A DNA stretch of 64,000 nt. Origin: Streptomyces novaecaesareae (GTDB lineage: Bacteria > Actinomycetota > Actinomycetes > Streptomycetales > Streptomycetaceae). Location of the stretch: the NCBI RefSeq assembly GCF_000716875.1, contig NZ_JNWQ01000002.1, positions 124,001-188,000 on the forward strand, in the 5' to 3' direction. The notes under the pieces were generated by a model. The model worked only from the letters and a program-made list of their open reading frames with translations, did no database searches and was not told where the DNA came from. Below are positions 8,849-19,200 of the stretch, piece by piece (positions within the stretch are counted from its first letter, which is position 1; each line of letters starts with the position of its first letter). The position numbers were made by a program, and so were the translations under genes.

Positions 8849-9632
8849 TCAGGAGGTACGGCGGACGAACGGCTCCCAGATCACCTTGATCGACCGCCTC
8901 TCCTGGGCGGGGCTGGGGCGGTACTGCGCCTCGGTGCCGAAGGGCGGGGCGCCGGAGCGCAGTCTGGCGGGCTGGGCGGTGATCGCGACCCATCCAGGGT
9001 TGCCGGTCACGCAGTCCACGGGGATGCCGTCGGCCGCGAAGTCGCAGAAGGTCCGGTACACCGTGCCGTCGGTGGTGATGGTCTCCACCGCGATGTCGTT
9101 GCCGTGGTCCGCGACGGCCACACCGCAGGCGGGGGCGGCTCCCAAGGGGAGTGCCGGGGGGTCGACCGGGTGGTCACGTCGGCGTTCGGGCCGGTCGGGC
9201 CGCCAGGCCCTGTGTTGCCGGCCGGACCGGTCGGACCCGCCGGGCCGGTGTTGCCGTTGGTACCCGCCGGGCCGGTCGGGCCGGTGGGACCGGTCGGGCC
9301 CACGCACTCGATCGGGTGGTCATGGCCGCCGTGGTTGTCACCGTCGCCGCAGGACGACCGGCCGTCCTTCTGGAACTTCTCGGCGAGCTGGTGCACCATC
9401 GCGTGGACGCCGTCGCCGCCCCACGAGTCGTGCTCGCCCGGCGGACAGTGGTCCTCGCCGTGCCCGCCGTACACCTGGTGGTTCAGGTGTGGATGGTAGC
9501 CGTGCATTCCGCTCGCGAACGCCGTGCCGTGGACGACAGGACGGCCGTGATGAGCAGCGCCGCGCCGGCGGCGCGCTGTTTGCGGCGGTTGGGCACCGCC
9601 GGCTTCGGGATCTGCGTTCCGCGTGAAGACAC
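8849..9632 (-). pseudogene. Secreted collagen-like (Gly-X-Y) protein, broken by two frameshifts
   Basis: A GTG at 9632 behind GAGGAG starts a signal peptide ([19 protein letters not shown]). The frame then breaks at a tandem 5-bp duplication (GCCGT twice at 9521-9530, plus strand). Deleting one copy joins VLSS directly to [13 protein letters not shown], giving a normal signal-peptidase AFA site, and to the His/Asp/Gly-rich N-terminal region. A Gly-Pro-Thr/Ala triplet block follows ([13 protein letters not shown]...GPTGPN, about 9180-9305). After it the frame breaks again at a six-G run (9156-9161 plus strand); one more base in this run continues into a C-terminal domain ([19 protein letters not shown]... 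to FVRRTS) that ends at 8849. The C-terminal part may be a trimerisation or globular head domain. As written the protein would not be made. Either a decayed surface adhesin-like gene or two consensus errors. Confidence 0.75.
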
Positions 9633-9768
9633 CCAGTTCTCCTCATCCATCAGGGACCGGCAGGATGGATTGACCCGCCGAGTGACCGCCATTGATGCGG
9701 GGGCACGGTTGCCGTGCCCGGTCCGCGCTCGACTCCGCAGCCCGTCGCCCGCACCCCGAGAGGCCGTT

Positions 9769-10890
9769 GTGACACGACCTGACAACCCCCGTTCCGGCAC
9801 GTCCCGCTCCGGCGGCCGGAAGCCCACCATCTGCCTGTGCATGATCGTCAAGGACGAGGCGAAGGTCATCGAACGCTGCCTCGGATCGGTGCGCGATCTC
9901 ATCGACACCTGGGTGATCTCCGACACCGGATCCACGGACGGGACACAGGAGTTGATCCGTCGCGCGCTGGACGGGATTCCCGGCGAGCTGCACGAGGAGC
10001 CCTGGACGAACTTCGGCCACAACCGGACGCTCAACATCCGGCACGCCCGGGGGAAGGCCGACTACCTGCTGCTGATCGACGCCGACATGGTGGTGCGGCA
10101 GGAGGGCCGCTCCCCGCGCCGGCGGCCGATTCCTACATGCTGCGCCACGCCGCCGATCTGGAGTACCGGATCAAGCGGCTGGTCCGCGGCTCCATCGACT
10201 GGCGTTACGAGGGCTCCACTCACGAGTACCTGACGACGAGTCAGCAGGACCAGGCCCGCCGACCTCGACGCGCTGGTCATCGAGCACTTCGCCGACGGCG
10301 GCTCCCGCTCCGACAAGTTCGAGCGGGACGCCCGCCTGCTGCGGGAGGACCTGGAGCGCGATCCCGGCAACTCGCGCGCGGTCTTCTACCTCGCCCAGAC
10401 CATGCGCGACCTCGGACGCACCGCCGAGGCGATCGAGCTGTACCGGCGGCGCGCACGGATGGGCGGCTGGGAGGAGGAGGTCTACTACGCGCTGCTCCAG
10501 GTCGGCGTACTGACGGCGGAGAGCGGCGACTGGCCGTCGGCCATGGACGCCCTGCTGCGCGCCTGGGAGAGTCGCCCGCAGCGGCTCGAAGCCTGCTACC
10601 AACTCTGCTCGCGGCTGCGCCAGATGGGCCGGTACCAGGCCGCGCACGCCTTCGCCCGGGCCGGGCTGGACCGCGACGTGCCGAACGACTGGCTGTTCAC
10701 CGAGCCCTGGGTCTACCGCTGGGGCCTGCTCTTCGAGTACTCGATCGCGGCGTACCGGGTCGGTGACGCGGACAGCTCACTGGCGGCCTGCGACCGTCTG
10801 CTCGCCACCGCCGAGTTGCCCCACCCCTACCGCGAACAGACCGTCGCCAACCGGAAGTTCGCCGAGCGCTCCGCGTCGGCGTCGGTCTGA
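9769..10890 (+). pseudogene. GT2 glycosyltransferase with C-terminal TPR region, carrying two compensating frameshifts
   Basis: A GTG at 9769 opens an N-terminal GT2 domain: ICLCMIVKDEAKVIERCLGSV, DTGSTDGTQE and the metal-binding motif LLLIDADMVV (near residue 105). After about 10107 the frame is lost. Adding one C to the CC at 10107-10108 restores EGPLPAPAADSYMLRHAADLEYRIKRLVRG in the -1 frame, which lasts until about 10258. There one surplus base (or two missing) returns to the original frame with DLDALVIEHFADGGSRSDKFERD. TPR-like helices follow (NSRAVFYLAQTMRDLGRTAEAIELY, then EEEVYYALLQVGVL) to 10890. As written, translation stops at a TGA at 10231-10233. The family (GT2 plus TPR, about 373 residues when repaired) occurs widely in actinomycetes and glycosylates unknown acceptors. 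Because the two errors cancel, a base-calling fault or a very recent change is plausible. Confidence 0.75.
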
Positions 10891-10907
10891 ACCCGCCGGT
10901 GCTCCCT

Positions 10908-10934
10908 GCTGCTCAGCCGGTCCGGGTGAGCAGC
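10908..10934. terminator. Possible bidirectional terminator between two convergent genes
   Basis: GCTGCTCA (10908-10915) can pair with TGAGCAGC (10927-10934) across an 11-nt loop. It lies between the 3' end of the glycosyltransferase (10890) and inside the last codons of the convergent DUF2079 gene (10913). Confidence 0.35.
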
Positions 10935-12407
10935 ACGTAGCCGTTCACGTCGGCGACGTCGCGGTACCCGTGCGCGCGGTCCCAGTTCAGCCGGTTCCGC
11001 TCGATCTCGGGCGTCAGTGGCCAGCGCTTGTTCCACGGTGTCCAGGTGTCCACCAGGATCCACTGCGAGTCGGGCCGGCCGGGCCCCCAGCCGAAGAGGC
11101 CGACGGTGGTGCGGTTGCTGAGCTGGGGCACCAGCAGGGTGGAGGCCTGGACGGTGGCACCGCCCGCGATGCGGTCCATCAGCTCGCGGGCGACGGCGAG
11201 CCGGGGGTCGGTCCGCCAGGTGGACGGCTGGACCAGCTGCCAGAACGGGAACTGCGGCAGCAGCAGCACGCAGATCGCCGCCGCGCCCAGGAGGTGGCGC
11301 TGCACACTGCCCTCCTGTGCGCGCCGGGCGGCCAGCGCCTCGACGAAGGCGGCGAAGACGATCGGCATCAGCACCAGCGAGTAGTGGTAGCCCGTGCCCC
11401 AGTGGACTGTGTTGGACGAGACGAACCGCCACACCACCGTCGGCACCGCGACCCACACCAGCGAGGAGCGCAGCGCCAGGAACACCGTGGTGGCAAGCAG
11501 GAGCACCAGCGTGGTCGCCTTGGCCTCGGGGGTGATCAGGCCGACCGTGACCTTGTACAGCAGGCCCGCCAGGACGGTGCCCCCGCTCGGTCCGCCGTCC
11601 GGGCCGCTGCCGTCCGCGCCGCTCACGTACGACCAGTAGGCGAAGTCCCCGGCCGGGTTGAAGGCCGGCAGGACCACCAGGACGGCCAGCAGCGATCCGG
11701 CCACACCGGCCGCGGCCGTGCCGAACCCAGCCTCCGGTGTCCCCGCCGGGCGATCAACAGGCCGATCACCGCGACCGTGAGCCCGAGGTCCTCCTTCACC
11801 AGCAGCAGCGGCAGCGCCCAGTACGCCGCGGCACGCGGTCTGCCGTCGCCGAGCGCGGTCAGCGAGAAGGCCAGCAGCGGTACGGCGAAGGCCACCTCGT
11901 GGAAGTCGAAACCGATCGCGCTGGCGACCCCCAGGACAGGCCGTAACAGACGCCGATCACCGCGGCGGGCCCCGAGCCCAGCGTGCGGCGGGCCCAGAAG
12001 GTCAGCGGCAGCATGCCGGCCGTGACCAGCGCGGCCTGCGCCACGAGCAGCGTCACCGGGGTGCGCCAGACCCAGTAGAACGGGGCCACCAGCGCCAGCA
12101 CGGGCGAGAAGTGGTCCCCCAGCACGGGGAAACCGGGCGCCTTCAGCTCGGAGACGGGCAGGTGCCCGTCCGCGTAGGAGCGCACCACCTGCTCGAAGAT
12201 GCCCAGGTCGTAGCTGTTGGAGAGCATCCGCTCGTGGATCCGCACGGACAGCGTGGTGTAGATGACGAAGAGTGCCCCGCCAGTGCCCAGACCCACCACG
12301 CGCCGCCCACGACGGGCGGCAGCAGGTGCGGCTGCGTGACCCGCCGCTCGGGGCCGGACTGCCGCGGTGGACGCGAGACGGTGCTGTCGGTGGGGGGTGC
12401 CTGCATG
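10913..12407 (-). pseudogene. DUF2079 multi-pass membrane protein with three single-base frameshifts
   Basis: The true start is the ATG at 12407 behind GGAAGG (MQAPPTDSTVSRPPRQSG...), followed by a first hydrophobic segment. The protein is recognised as DUF2079 by the conserved NSYDLGIFEQVVRSYADG and LGDHFSPVLALVAPFYW. The frame is lost at three places, and each is repaired by adding one base to a short run: at 12275-12278 (GALAG joins ALFVIYTTL), at 11928-11932 (CYGLSWG joins VASAIGFDFHE) and at 11724-11725 (RRLG joins FGTAAAGVAGSLLAVLV). The C-terminus contains several more helices and ends VNGYVLLTRTG. Repaired length is about 498 residues. DUF2079 proteins are GT-C-like membrane proteins of unknown substrate. 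Three one-base losses in small homopolymers look more like consensus errors than selection-driven decay. Confidence 0.8.
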
Positions 12408-12442
12408 ACCACGCCTTCCGGAAGCCGCTGTTGAGGCCGGTG

Positions 12443-12468
12443 CCGGTGCATCACGGGCGATGCACCGG
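12443..12468 (-). terminator. Hairpin terminator downstream of the eCIS operon
   Basis: Perfect 10-bp stem (CCGGTGCATC at 12443-12452 with GATGCACCGG at 12459-12468) and a 6-nt loop. It lies between the 3' end of the eCIS operon (12601) and the start of the DUF2079 gene (12407), and so could end the long minus-strand transcript. The rest of the 12408-12600 gap shows nothing else. Confidence 0.5.
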
Positions 12469-12600
12469 GGCCGACGCCCATCAAGATCTCAGCAACGCTT
12501 CGGTCCGCCCGGGGAAGGGATATCGCGGGCAGCGCAGAATCAACCGATTGGCCGCAGGATGCCGAGCGTGCGCCGCACGGTTCGGGCGTGGGGCACCGGC

Positions 12601-14016
12601 TCAGCCCTCGCGCTGGGTGGAGGCCGTCAGTGGGGCGAAGGTCTGCCGCAGGTCGACGACCGTGGTCGGACCCTTCACCCAGGCGAGCGGGGCGTGGTGC
12701 ACCCGGACCCCGGTCGGCTCCTGGAGCAGGGCCTCGCCGGCCGCGTTCTGCGGCCACTCCACCGATCCGGTGGCGGTGCGGGCGGGGACGAGCCAGTAGT
12801 CCCCCCGGGTGTACTCGCCGTCCGGCCGGAAGTACACCTGGACGCCGTCCTCCAGGTCGAGCCAGGCGCCCTCCTGGAGTTGCAGGGCGCCGCCGGCCAG
12901 CGGCAGGGCGTCCCGGCCACGGAGGGCCCGGTGGTCCCAGCGGCGCAGGAACGGGTGGCGCTCGGCCAGCCGCCCGACCCCCGGAACCGGCTCGGCGGAC
13001 AGCCGTACCCGGCGGCCCGGCTGGTCGATCTCCTCCACCTGGAGCAGGTTCGCCGCCTCGTCCCGGCTGACGTACGCGCTGTCCGCGACCTCGACCCGGT
13101 CGCCGACCGAGAGGCCGAGCTTGTCGTCGTCGCCCAGCGTGCCCAGGGCGACCCAGACGCCCTCGATCGAGGCGATCGGGAGGACGACGGAGCCGTTCTC
13201 CCGGGACCACTTGAACGTGGCGCCGCCCTCGGCCGAGCCGCCGTGGTGGACCTCCACCCGGTACAGCTGGTTCTCCGGGCCCCGGTAGCCGGCCTGGGGA
13301 TGCGCCAGGCACGGGTCCTCGCTCGCCCGCTCCGGTCGCCGGGCACGCGCGGCCAGCCAGGACGCGGGCCGCTCCTGCGTCTCGGCCCACTCGTCGAAGG
13401 CCTCCCGCACCCGGGACACCCCGCCGTCCGGCACGCTCAACTCCGAGGCGGGCAGGGCCAGTACCTGCCAGACGAGCTTGGCCCGGGCCGCCGTGTCGGG
13501 CATCGCCGCGCCGAGCGCGACCTCGCGGATCTCCGGGTCCTCCACGGCGGTGACGCTGCGCTCCCAGACCTTCAGGTAGACCAGGAACGGGAACTCGCCG
13601 GGCAACCGGTCGCCGGGGCGGTCCTGGTCCCGGTAGGCGTCCGGCTGTTCCCAGTACGTCCACCCGGCGGGCGCCTCCCGGGCGTCGACGCCCCAGATGC
13701 CGTCGTCGGGCACGGCGGCGCCGGGCTCGGGCCGGTCGGCCTCGCACAGGATGCCGTCCACGTAGTACCGGCCGCCGCCGATGGTGAGGTCGTCCGCGTC
13801 GTGGTTGCCCGGCACGTAGCCGATCGCGAATCCGGCCGCTCCGGCGGGCCCGCCGCGCCGGCCGATCAGGTCGGCGGCGAGCGTGCGCAGCTGGTACCGC
13901 TCGATCGCGGCCTGCTCGTTGGCATCGGCGTCGAGCTGGACCCGGCCCTGCTGGGTCAGTACCGCGGAGTAGTGCTTGCCGGGCCGGAAGGTCAGACGTG
14001 AGAAGTCTGCGTGCAC
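12601..14016 (-). CDS. DUF6519 protein of contractile injection system clusters
   Basis: A 471-residue protein at the promoter-distal end of the eCIS operon. The N-terminus (MHADFSRLTFRPGKHYSAVLTQQG, then VQLDADANEQ) is the characteristic opening of DUF6519 proteins, which are found almost only beside phage-tail-like and eCIS baseplate genes. The middle has a β-rich domain (GGRYYVDGILCEA, YWEQPDAYRDQD) and a segment with paired-strand character (ATFKWSRENGSVVLPI). No signal peptide or membrane helix is present. It starts at a GTG behind AAGGGAAACC, 45 nt after the previous gene. The role is unknown; a baseplate-periphery, fibre-assembly or receptor-binding function is inferred from position next to the β-helix protein. 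Confidence 0.85.
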   Translation of the reverse strand: MHADFSRLTFRPGKHYSAVLTQQGRVQLDADANEQAAIERYQLRTLAADLIGRRGGPAGAAGFAIGYVPGNHDADDLTIGGGRYYVDGILCEADRPEPGAAVPDDGIWGVDAREAPAGWTYWEQPDAYRDQDRPGDRLPGEFPFLVYLKVWERSVTAVEDPEIREVALGAAMPDTAARAKLVWQVLALPASELSVPDGGVSRVREAFDEWAETQERPASWLAARARRPERASEDPCLAHPQAGYRGPENQLYRVEVHHGGSAEGGATFKWSRENGSVVLPIASIEGVWVALGTLGDDDKLGLSVGDRVEVADSAYVSRDEAANLLQVEEIDQPGRRVRLSAEPVPGVGRLAERHPFLRRWDHRALRGRDALPLAGGALQLQEGAWLDLEDGVQVYFRPDGEYTRGDYWLVPARTATGSVEWPQNAAGEALLQEPTGVRVHHAPLAWVKGPTTVVDLRQTFAPLTASTQREG

Positions 14017-14061
14017 GGTTTCCCTTTCGAATTCATCAGAGCAGGCCAGGATCAGAGCGGG

Positions 14062-16281
14062 TCAGGAGACGAAGAAGAGGCCGGCGTCGGTGCCGGCCGG
14101 CGCGTACTCGGCCAGCCGCGCCCGCAGGTTGTCCTCGCGCTGGGGCTGGAACAGGTCGTGGAAGGCGCCGAGTTCGGAGCGGTCCTCGGCGCCGCGGGTG
14201 ATCTCCGGCGCGCATCCGGCGGCCGGCCGGCCGTAGCCGGGCGTGCCGTACCGGAGGCTGGTGAAGAGCGGGCGCACCCGTTGGGCTTCCGTCTCGCGCA
14301 GCCGGGCGGCCTGCGCCGGGTCCAGCTCGCCGCGCTCCACCAGCTCGGTCACCGCCGAGCGGACCTGGTCGGGCTGGCACTCGTACCGGCGGGGGGTGCG
14401 CGAGCCCGGGGGCACGTAGCAGAACCGCAGGCAGCCGATCGAGCGGCGGGCCACCCGCATCCGCCCGGTGAAGACGCTGTCCTCGGCGATCCGTACGGCG
14501 TGGGTGTGCACCTCGCCGACCACCGTGGCGCGGTGCGCGTGCAGCACCGCGTAGGCGTGTTCGCAGTCGGGCCCGGACAGCGCCGGCTGCTCGGGCCCGG
14601 TGGCGTCCAGGATGCTGTCGGCCAGGTGGATCTCCAGCGGTTCGGCGTCAACCTCGTCGCCGACGACGTGGATCGTGCCCAGGATGCTGCGCTCGATCCG
14701 GACACAGGCCGTGGTGTGGTCCAGCACCAGGCTGGGCTCCTGCGGCGAGTGCGGTTCGCAGTGCGGCTCCAGCGACCAGCCCGGCACCAGGGTGCAGTGC
14801 CGCAGGGTGACGGAGGCGAGCGGCCCGGTGACGTTGACCCCGCGACCGGTGATCAGCAGGCCGTCCAGGACGAGTCGCCCGCCCGCGCAGGTGCCGCGGA
14901 CGTTGAGCGCGTCCGGTCGGTTGCTGTACCAGTCGAGCAGCCGGATCACCGGCCGGGTGCCCTCGGCGGCGCGCAGTTCGAGGCGGTCGTCGGCCTCCAG
15001 GTCGAAGTCCAGCTGCTCCTGGTAGGCGCCGCTGTGGGTGATCTCGATGACGGCGGAGCCGCCCGCGGTGCCGGCCTGCTGGTCGTCGCGCCACTGCTGG
15101 TAGGCGTCGTTGATCCGCTCGTACGGCCGGCCGGGGCCGACCTGGTAGACCGTCCGGTGCCGGGCCTCCGGGCGGTCGCGCGGGTACTCGCCGCCGCCGG
15201 TGTCGTCGCCGAACGCGTAGTGGTAGTCGACCCAGACGCCGCGGCGCGGGGCGGAGCGGGCGCCGAAGGCGATCCGGCCGAGCAGCGGGTCGACGGCCAC
15301 CTGGCCGCGCTTGGGCCGGTACGTCCAGTCGGTCAGGTCGGCCACCACGATGTCGGCGGGCGGGATCGGCTCCTGGGCGCCGTCGCGCCAGATGGCGAAG
15401 CTCTTGCCGGGGCCGTAGTAGTCGGCCAGGCGCTCGGCCAGCTGCCTGCGCCGGATCGGGGCCGGCACGGTGTCGACGGTCGCGGGGTGCGCGGTCGACG
15501 GCTCCGGCTCGGGCCGGGTGACCAGCGGGGCGTCGTTGCCGAGGACCGAGAAGGTGAAGAGGTTCCTGGCCCGGTCGATGCAGTAGGCCGGTGCCCGGGT
15601 GACCGGGTACGGCTTCAGCCGCCAGACGTACAGGGCGACACCGGCCGGCGTGTAGCCGCCCTGGCGGCGGGGGGAGCCAGCCCGGCGGACGTCGACGGTG
15701 TGCGCCTGGGCGTCGAAGGGCCCGCCGAGCAGGTCCAGCACGGCGCCGCGCCGTACGTCGACCAGCCGGCCCCGGCTCAGCCGCTGCCGGTCGGCCGGCT
15801 CCTCGTCCGGGCGCAGCAGCCGCACCGGCTGGGTGCCGGCGAGCAGCCGGGAGAGTTCCACGGCCCGGGCCGGCCAGTCGGCGACCGAGGAGGACAGCTC
15901 CTCCAGCAGGGCGAGCGTGCCCTTGCGGCGGCGGTTGGCGACCGTGTTCGCGACGTCGTGGCGGGGCGCCAGCCGGGCGGCGAGCCGGTCGCGGGCCGCG
16001 GTCCGCTCCGGGGAGGCTTCGCCGTGCAGGCCGGTGGCGAGCACCTCCTCGTAGCCGGGCAGGATCCGGTAGCCGACCAGGTCGCCGAGGTAGGCGACGG
16101 CCCAGTCGGCGGCGGTCTCCACGAACCAGTCCTGGTAGCCCTGTTCGATGCCGTCGCGGACGACGTCGACCTGTTCGGCGATGACGGCCAGCAGGGCGCG
16201 CAGCGGCTCGCCCGCTTCGGCGTCCCGCAGCCGGTGCCACTGCGGCAGCAGCTCCAGCAGTCCGTCCGGGTCCCGAGTCAT
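14062..16281 (-). CDS. eCIS tail/fibre-like protein: phage tail protein I-like N-domain plus β-helix region
   Basis: A 739-residue protein whose ATG (16281) overlaps the stop of the upstream baseplate gene as ATGA. The first ~150 residues (LLELLPQWHRLRDAEAGEPLRALLAVIAEQ, then DWAVAYLGDLVGYR) match the N-terminal tail-protein-I-like domain common in eCIS baseplates, which links the baseplate wedge to fibres. Residues about 400-640 contain regularly spaced short β-strands with Val/Ile ladders (VIEITHSGAYQ, LVLDGLLITGRGVNVTGPLASVTLRHC, VRIERSILGTIHVVG), the pattern of a right-handed parallel β-helix (pectate-lyase-like), as in fibres and receptor-binding proteins. This combination suggests the wedge-to-fibre element and possible target contact. 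The family name is not certain; domain boundaries are read by eye. Confidence 0.75.
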   Translation of the reverse strand: MTRDPDGLLELLPQWHRLRDAEAGEPLRALLAVIAEQVDVVRDGIEQGYQDWFVETAADWAVAYLGDLVGYRILPGYEEVLATGLHGEASPERTAARDRLAARLAPRHDVANTVANRRRKGTLALLEELSSSVADWPARAVELSRLLAGTQPVRLLRPDEEPADRQRLSRGRLVDVRRGAVLDLLGGPFDAQAHTVDVRRAGSPRRQGGYTPAGVALYVWRLKPYPVTRAPAYCIDRARNLFTFSVLGNDAPLVTRPEPEPSTAHPATVDTVPAPIRRRQLAERLADYYGPGKSFAIWRDGAQEPIPPADIVVADLTDWTYRPKRGQVAVDPLLGRIAFGARSAPRRGVWVDYHYAFGDDTGGGEYPRDRPEARHRTVYQVGPGRPYERINDAYQQWRDDQQAGTAGGSAVIEITHSGAYQEQLDFDLEADDRLELRAAEGTRPVIRLLDWYSNRPDALNVRGTCAGGRLVLDGLLITGRGVNVTGPLASVTLRHCTLVPGWSLEPHCEPHSPQEPSLVLDHTTACVRIERSILGTIHVVGDEVDAEPLEIHLADSILDATGPEQPALSGPDCEHAYAVLHAHRATVVGEVHTHAVRIAEDSVFTGRMRVARRSIGCLRFCYVPPGSRTPRRYECQPDQVRSAVTELVERGELDPAQAARLRETEAQRVRPLFTSLRYGTPGYGRPAAGCAPEITRGAEDRSELGAFHDLFQPQREDNLRARLAEYAPAGTDAGLFFVS

Positions 16282-19200
16282 GCCCGGACCTCCTTGAGGA
16301 TCAGTGTGTCGGGCAGATTCGGTGCCAGCATGGCGAGTTGGGCCGGGCGGATGCCGCGGAACACCGTCACCACGCGGCCGGCCGGCAGCGGGCGGGTGTC
16401 GGTGACGGCCGGGTTGAGGCGCAGCAGCTCCGCGACCGAGATGCCGTTGCGGGCGGCGATGTCGGTGAGCGTCTCGCCGGCGGCGTCCCGCACCCGGTAG
16501 CGCTGCTCGTCGAAGCGGGCGAGCCGGGCCGGGACCGTCGGCTGCGGCTGCGCGAGTTGGTCGGCCAGGTTCTCCAGGCCCTCCGGGGTGAGGCTGCCGG
16601 GCACTCCGGTGAAGGCGTCGACCTCCACCCAGTCCACGCCGGGAACGGCCTGGGCGGCGGCGAGCACCTCGGACAGGTGGGCGGGCTGGCCGAGTTGGCG
16701 TCCGGCGTAGCCGAGCCGGTCGAGCAGGGCGCGGCGCAGCGCCGGTTCGACGAGGTCCCAGGAGTGGTCCGGGGCGACCTTGACGCTCGCGGCGACGACC
16801 AGCAGGACGAGTTCGCGCAGCGCGACCTCGACCGGCAGCATCGGGTCGCCGTAGGTGGTGAGCGAGGAGTGCAGGGTGCGGATCAGGTCGGAGTCGGCGG
16901 TGAGCGGGATGTCGTTCACCCCGGCGACCGTGACGTGGACGAGCTCCCGCCTGCCGTCCGAGAGTTGGGTGGCACTGGCGCGCCCGATGCCGGCCCGGGA
17001 GCGGGTGAAGTCCTCGTAGTCGGGCACCGAGACCAGCCGGTCCAGGGCGGTGACGGCGAGCGGGATGTTGCGCCTGGCCAGGCCCGGTCCGTCCGGTCCG
17101 GCGCCGCCGGTGGCGGGCAGCGGGTTGACGACGGCGGAGACGCCGAGCGGACGGGTGGTGAGCTGGGTGATCCGGCCGGCGCCGACGTTGCCCGTCTCGC
17201 CGATGCCGATCCGGTAGCGGGCGCGGACGTTCTCCCGGCCGGTGGGCAGACGCGAACCGTGCACGCCGTCGCCGAAGGTGACGGTGGTGCGGCCGTCGGC
17301 GGCGGTTGCGGCGACGTAGACCCGTTCGTCCGGGCCGCGCCCGGCGAGGCTGTCGACCTCGTGCCAGCGCACCCCGTCGACCCGGATCTCCAGGGTGCTC
17401 TGCGCTCCCCTGGGGGTGTCGGCGGCCAGCCAGGTGAGCGGCGACTGCCAGAGGGTGAACCGCTGACCGGGGACTCCCGCGTCGCCGCTGCCGATCGCCT
17501 CGTCGCGGGTGGCGCCCTGGGTGGCGCGGACCACGTTGCCGAGGACCTGGACGGTGTCGCGCCGGTAGCGGAAGGCGAGGCGGGCGCTGAGCGTGATCGT
17601 GGTGCGGACGGTGTCCCCGGGCAGGAGCGGGTCGACGCTCTGCTCGACGCCGGCGATCATGGCCAGTTCGGTGCCGCGGACCCCGGTGGTGTGCGGGAGG
17701 TCGGTCCGCTCGCCGCTGACCGCGATCCACCGGCCGGGGGTCAGCCCGTCGTAGAGCCGGGCGAGTTCGATCCGGTCGCCGTGGACGTCCTCGGTGACCG
17801 GCTCGTCGGCGAGCCGCAGCGACTCGCCGCGTGCGTAGACGGTGGCGTCCCGGATGTGCGAGAGCTGGGTGTCCTGGTCGTCCAACCACGGCTGCTGCAG
17901 GGAGAGTTCGGTCACCTTCCCGGTGATGCCGAAGTCGGCGCGGGAGATCACGCGCACGTCCGTCACCCGGGTGATGACCTCGGCGAGGTCACGGCTGCCC
18001 GGAATGCCGCCGTCGAGGCCCTTGCGCGGGCGCTGGATCACCACCCAACTGCCGGGCGCGATCTGGTCGTACACGGCGTCGAGGGTGAGCACCGTGCCGG
18101 AGACCGGCTGCAGTTTGGTGGTGAAGACCACCTCGACGGCCGGCGCCGACTGGTCGGTGGCGGCGTAGCGGTGCACCCGGACGTTCAGCTCGCCGGACTC
18201 GCCGGTCTTCTCTTGGTCCGGGCCGAGCTGGTAGTCGAGCGCGGGGCCGGGCCCGCCGTCGACCTTCACGTGGATGCGGTTGTCGGCCTGCGGGCGGGAC
18301 ACGAAGACCGTGCGTTCGGGCAGCTTGGCCAGCAACTGGGCGCTGACGCCGGCCTCCGGGGCGGGCGCGGCGGCGGTCCGCAGGTGCGGCGGCGGTGGTG
18401 GCGGCTCGGTGGTGACCACCTTGACCTGGCCGGGCCCGAAGGGGAAGGTGTGGTCCCACGGCAGCGAGAAGCCGCTGTGCACCAGGCTGCCGGCCTCGAC
18501 GTACGTGAAGTCGGCGGTCTTCGGGACGGTGCCGGTGTCGTCGAAGGTGATCCGGACGCTGACCAGCGTGCTGCCGGAGAGCGGCCAGTCCACGTAGCGG
18601 TCGATCCGGCCGTCGTTGCCGTAGACGGGCTTGAGCGGCGCGGTCGCGCCGAACGGCGTGGCGACCACCCGCATCGCCTGGATCTCGTGCACGGCGAGCG
18701 GCGCCGTCAGGTCGACCTGCCGCCAGGCGGGGTAGAGGCCGTCGCGCAGCCGGGGGTCGAGCGCGGACAGCAGTTGCGCGCCGAGGTCCGAGCCGGGCGC
18801 GAACAGGCGCTGCGGGTCGCGGGCGAGGTCCCGCGCACTGAGCGGGGGCCGGGCGGGGGCGGTGCGCAGCGCGGCCAGCAGCGAGCCGAGTCCGCGTACG
18901 GCCGGGTCGGCGGCCCCGGAGCCGGCGGGGTGGGGCTTGGGCTGGTCGGGGGCCTGCGGCGGCTCCAGCTGGTGGGCGCGGTCCTGCAGGCCGGTCAGTT
19001 CCTCGCCGAAGTGCCCGAACCAGTCCGCCACCGGCTGCTGGAACCGGGCCAGCTCGGCGGCCTCGGCCGCCTGGGCGATCACCGGGGTGAGTCGGTCGGC
19101 GAAGTCGGCCGGGGTGCTCAGCGGCCCGGACGGCCGGTCGAGGTCGTCGCGCAGCGGGGCGAGCACCTGGGTGTCGAAGTCCTGGATGATCCGGCTGTGG

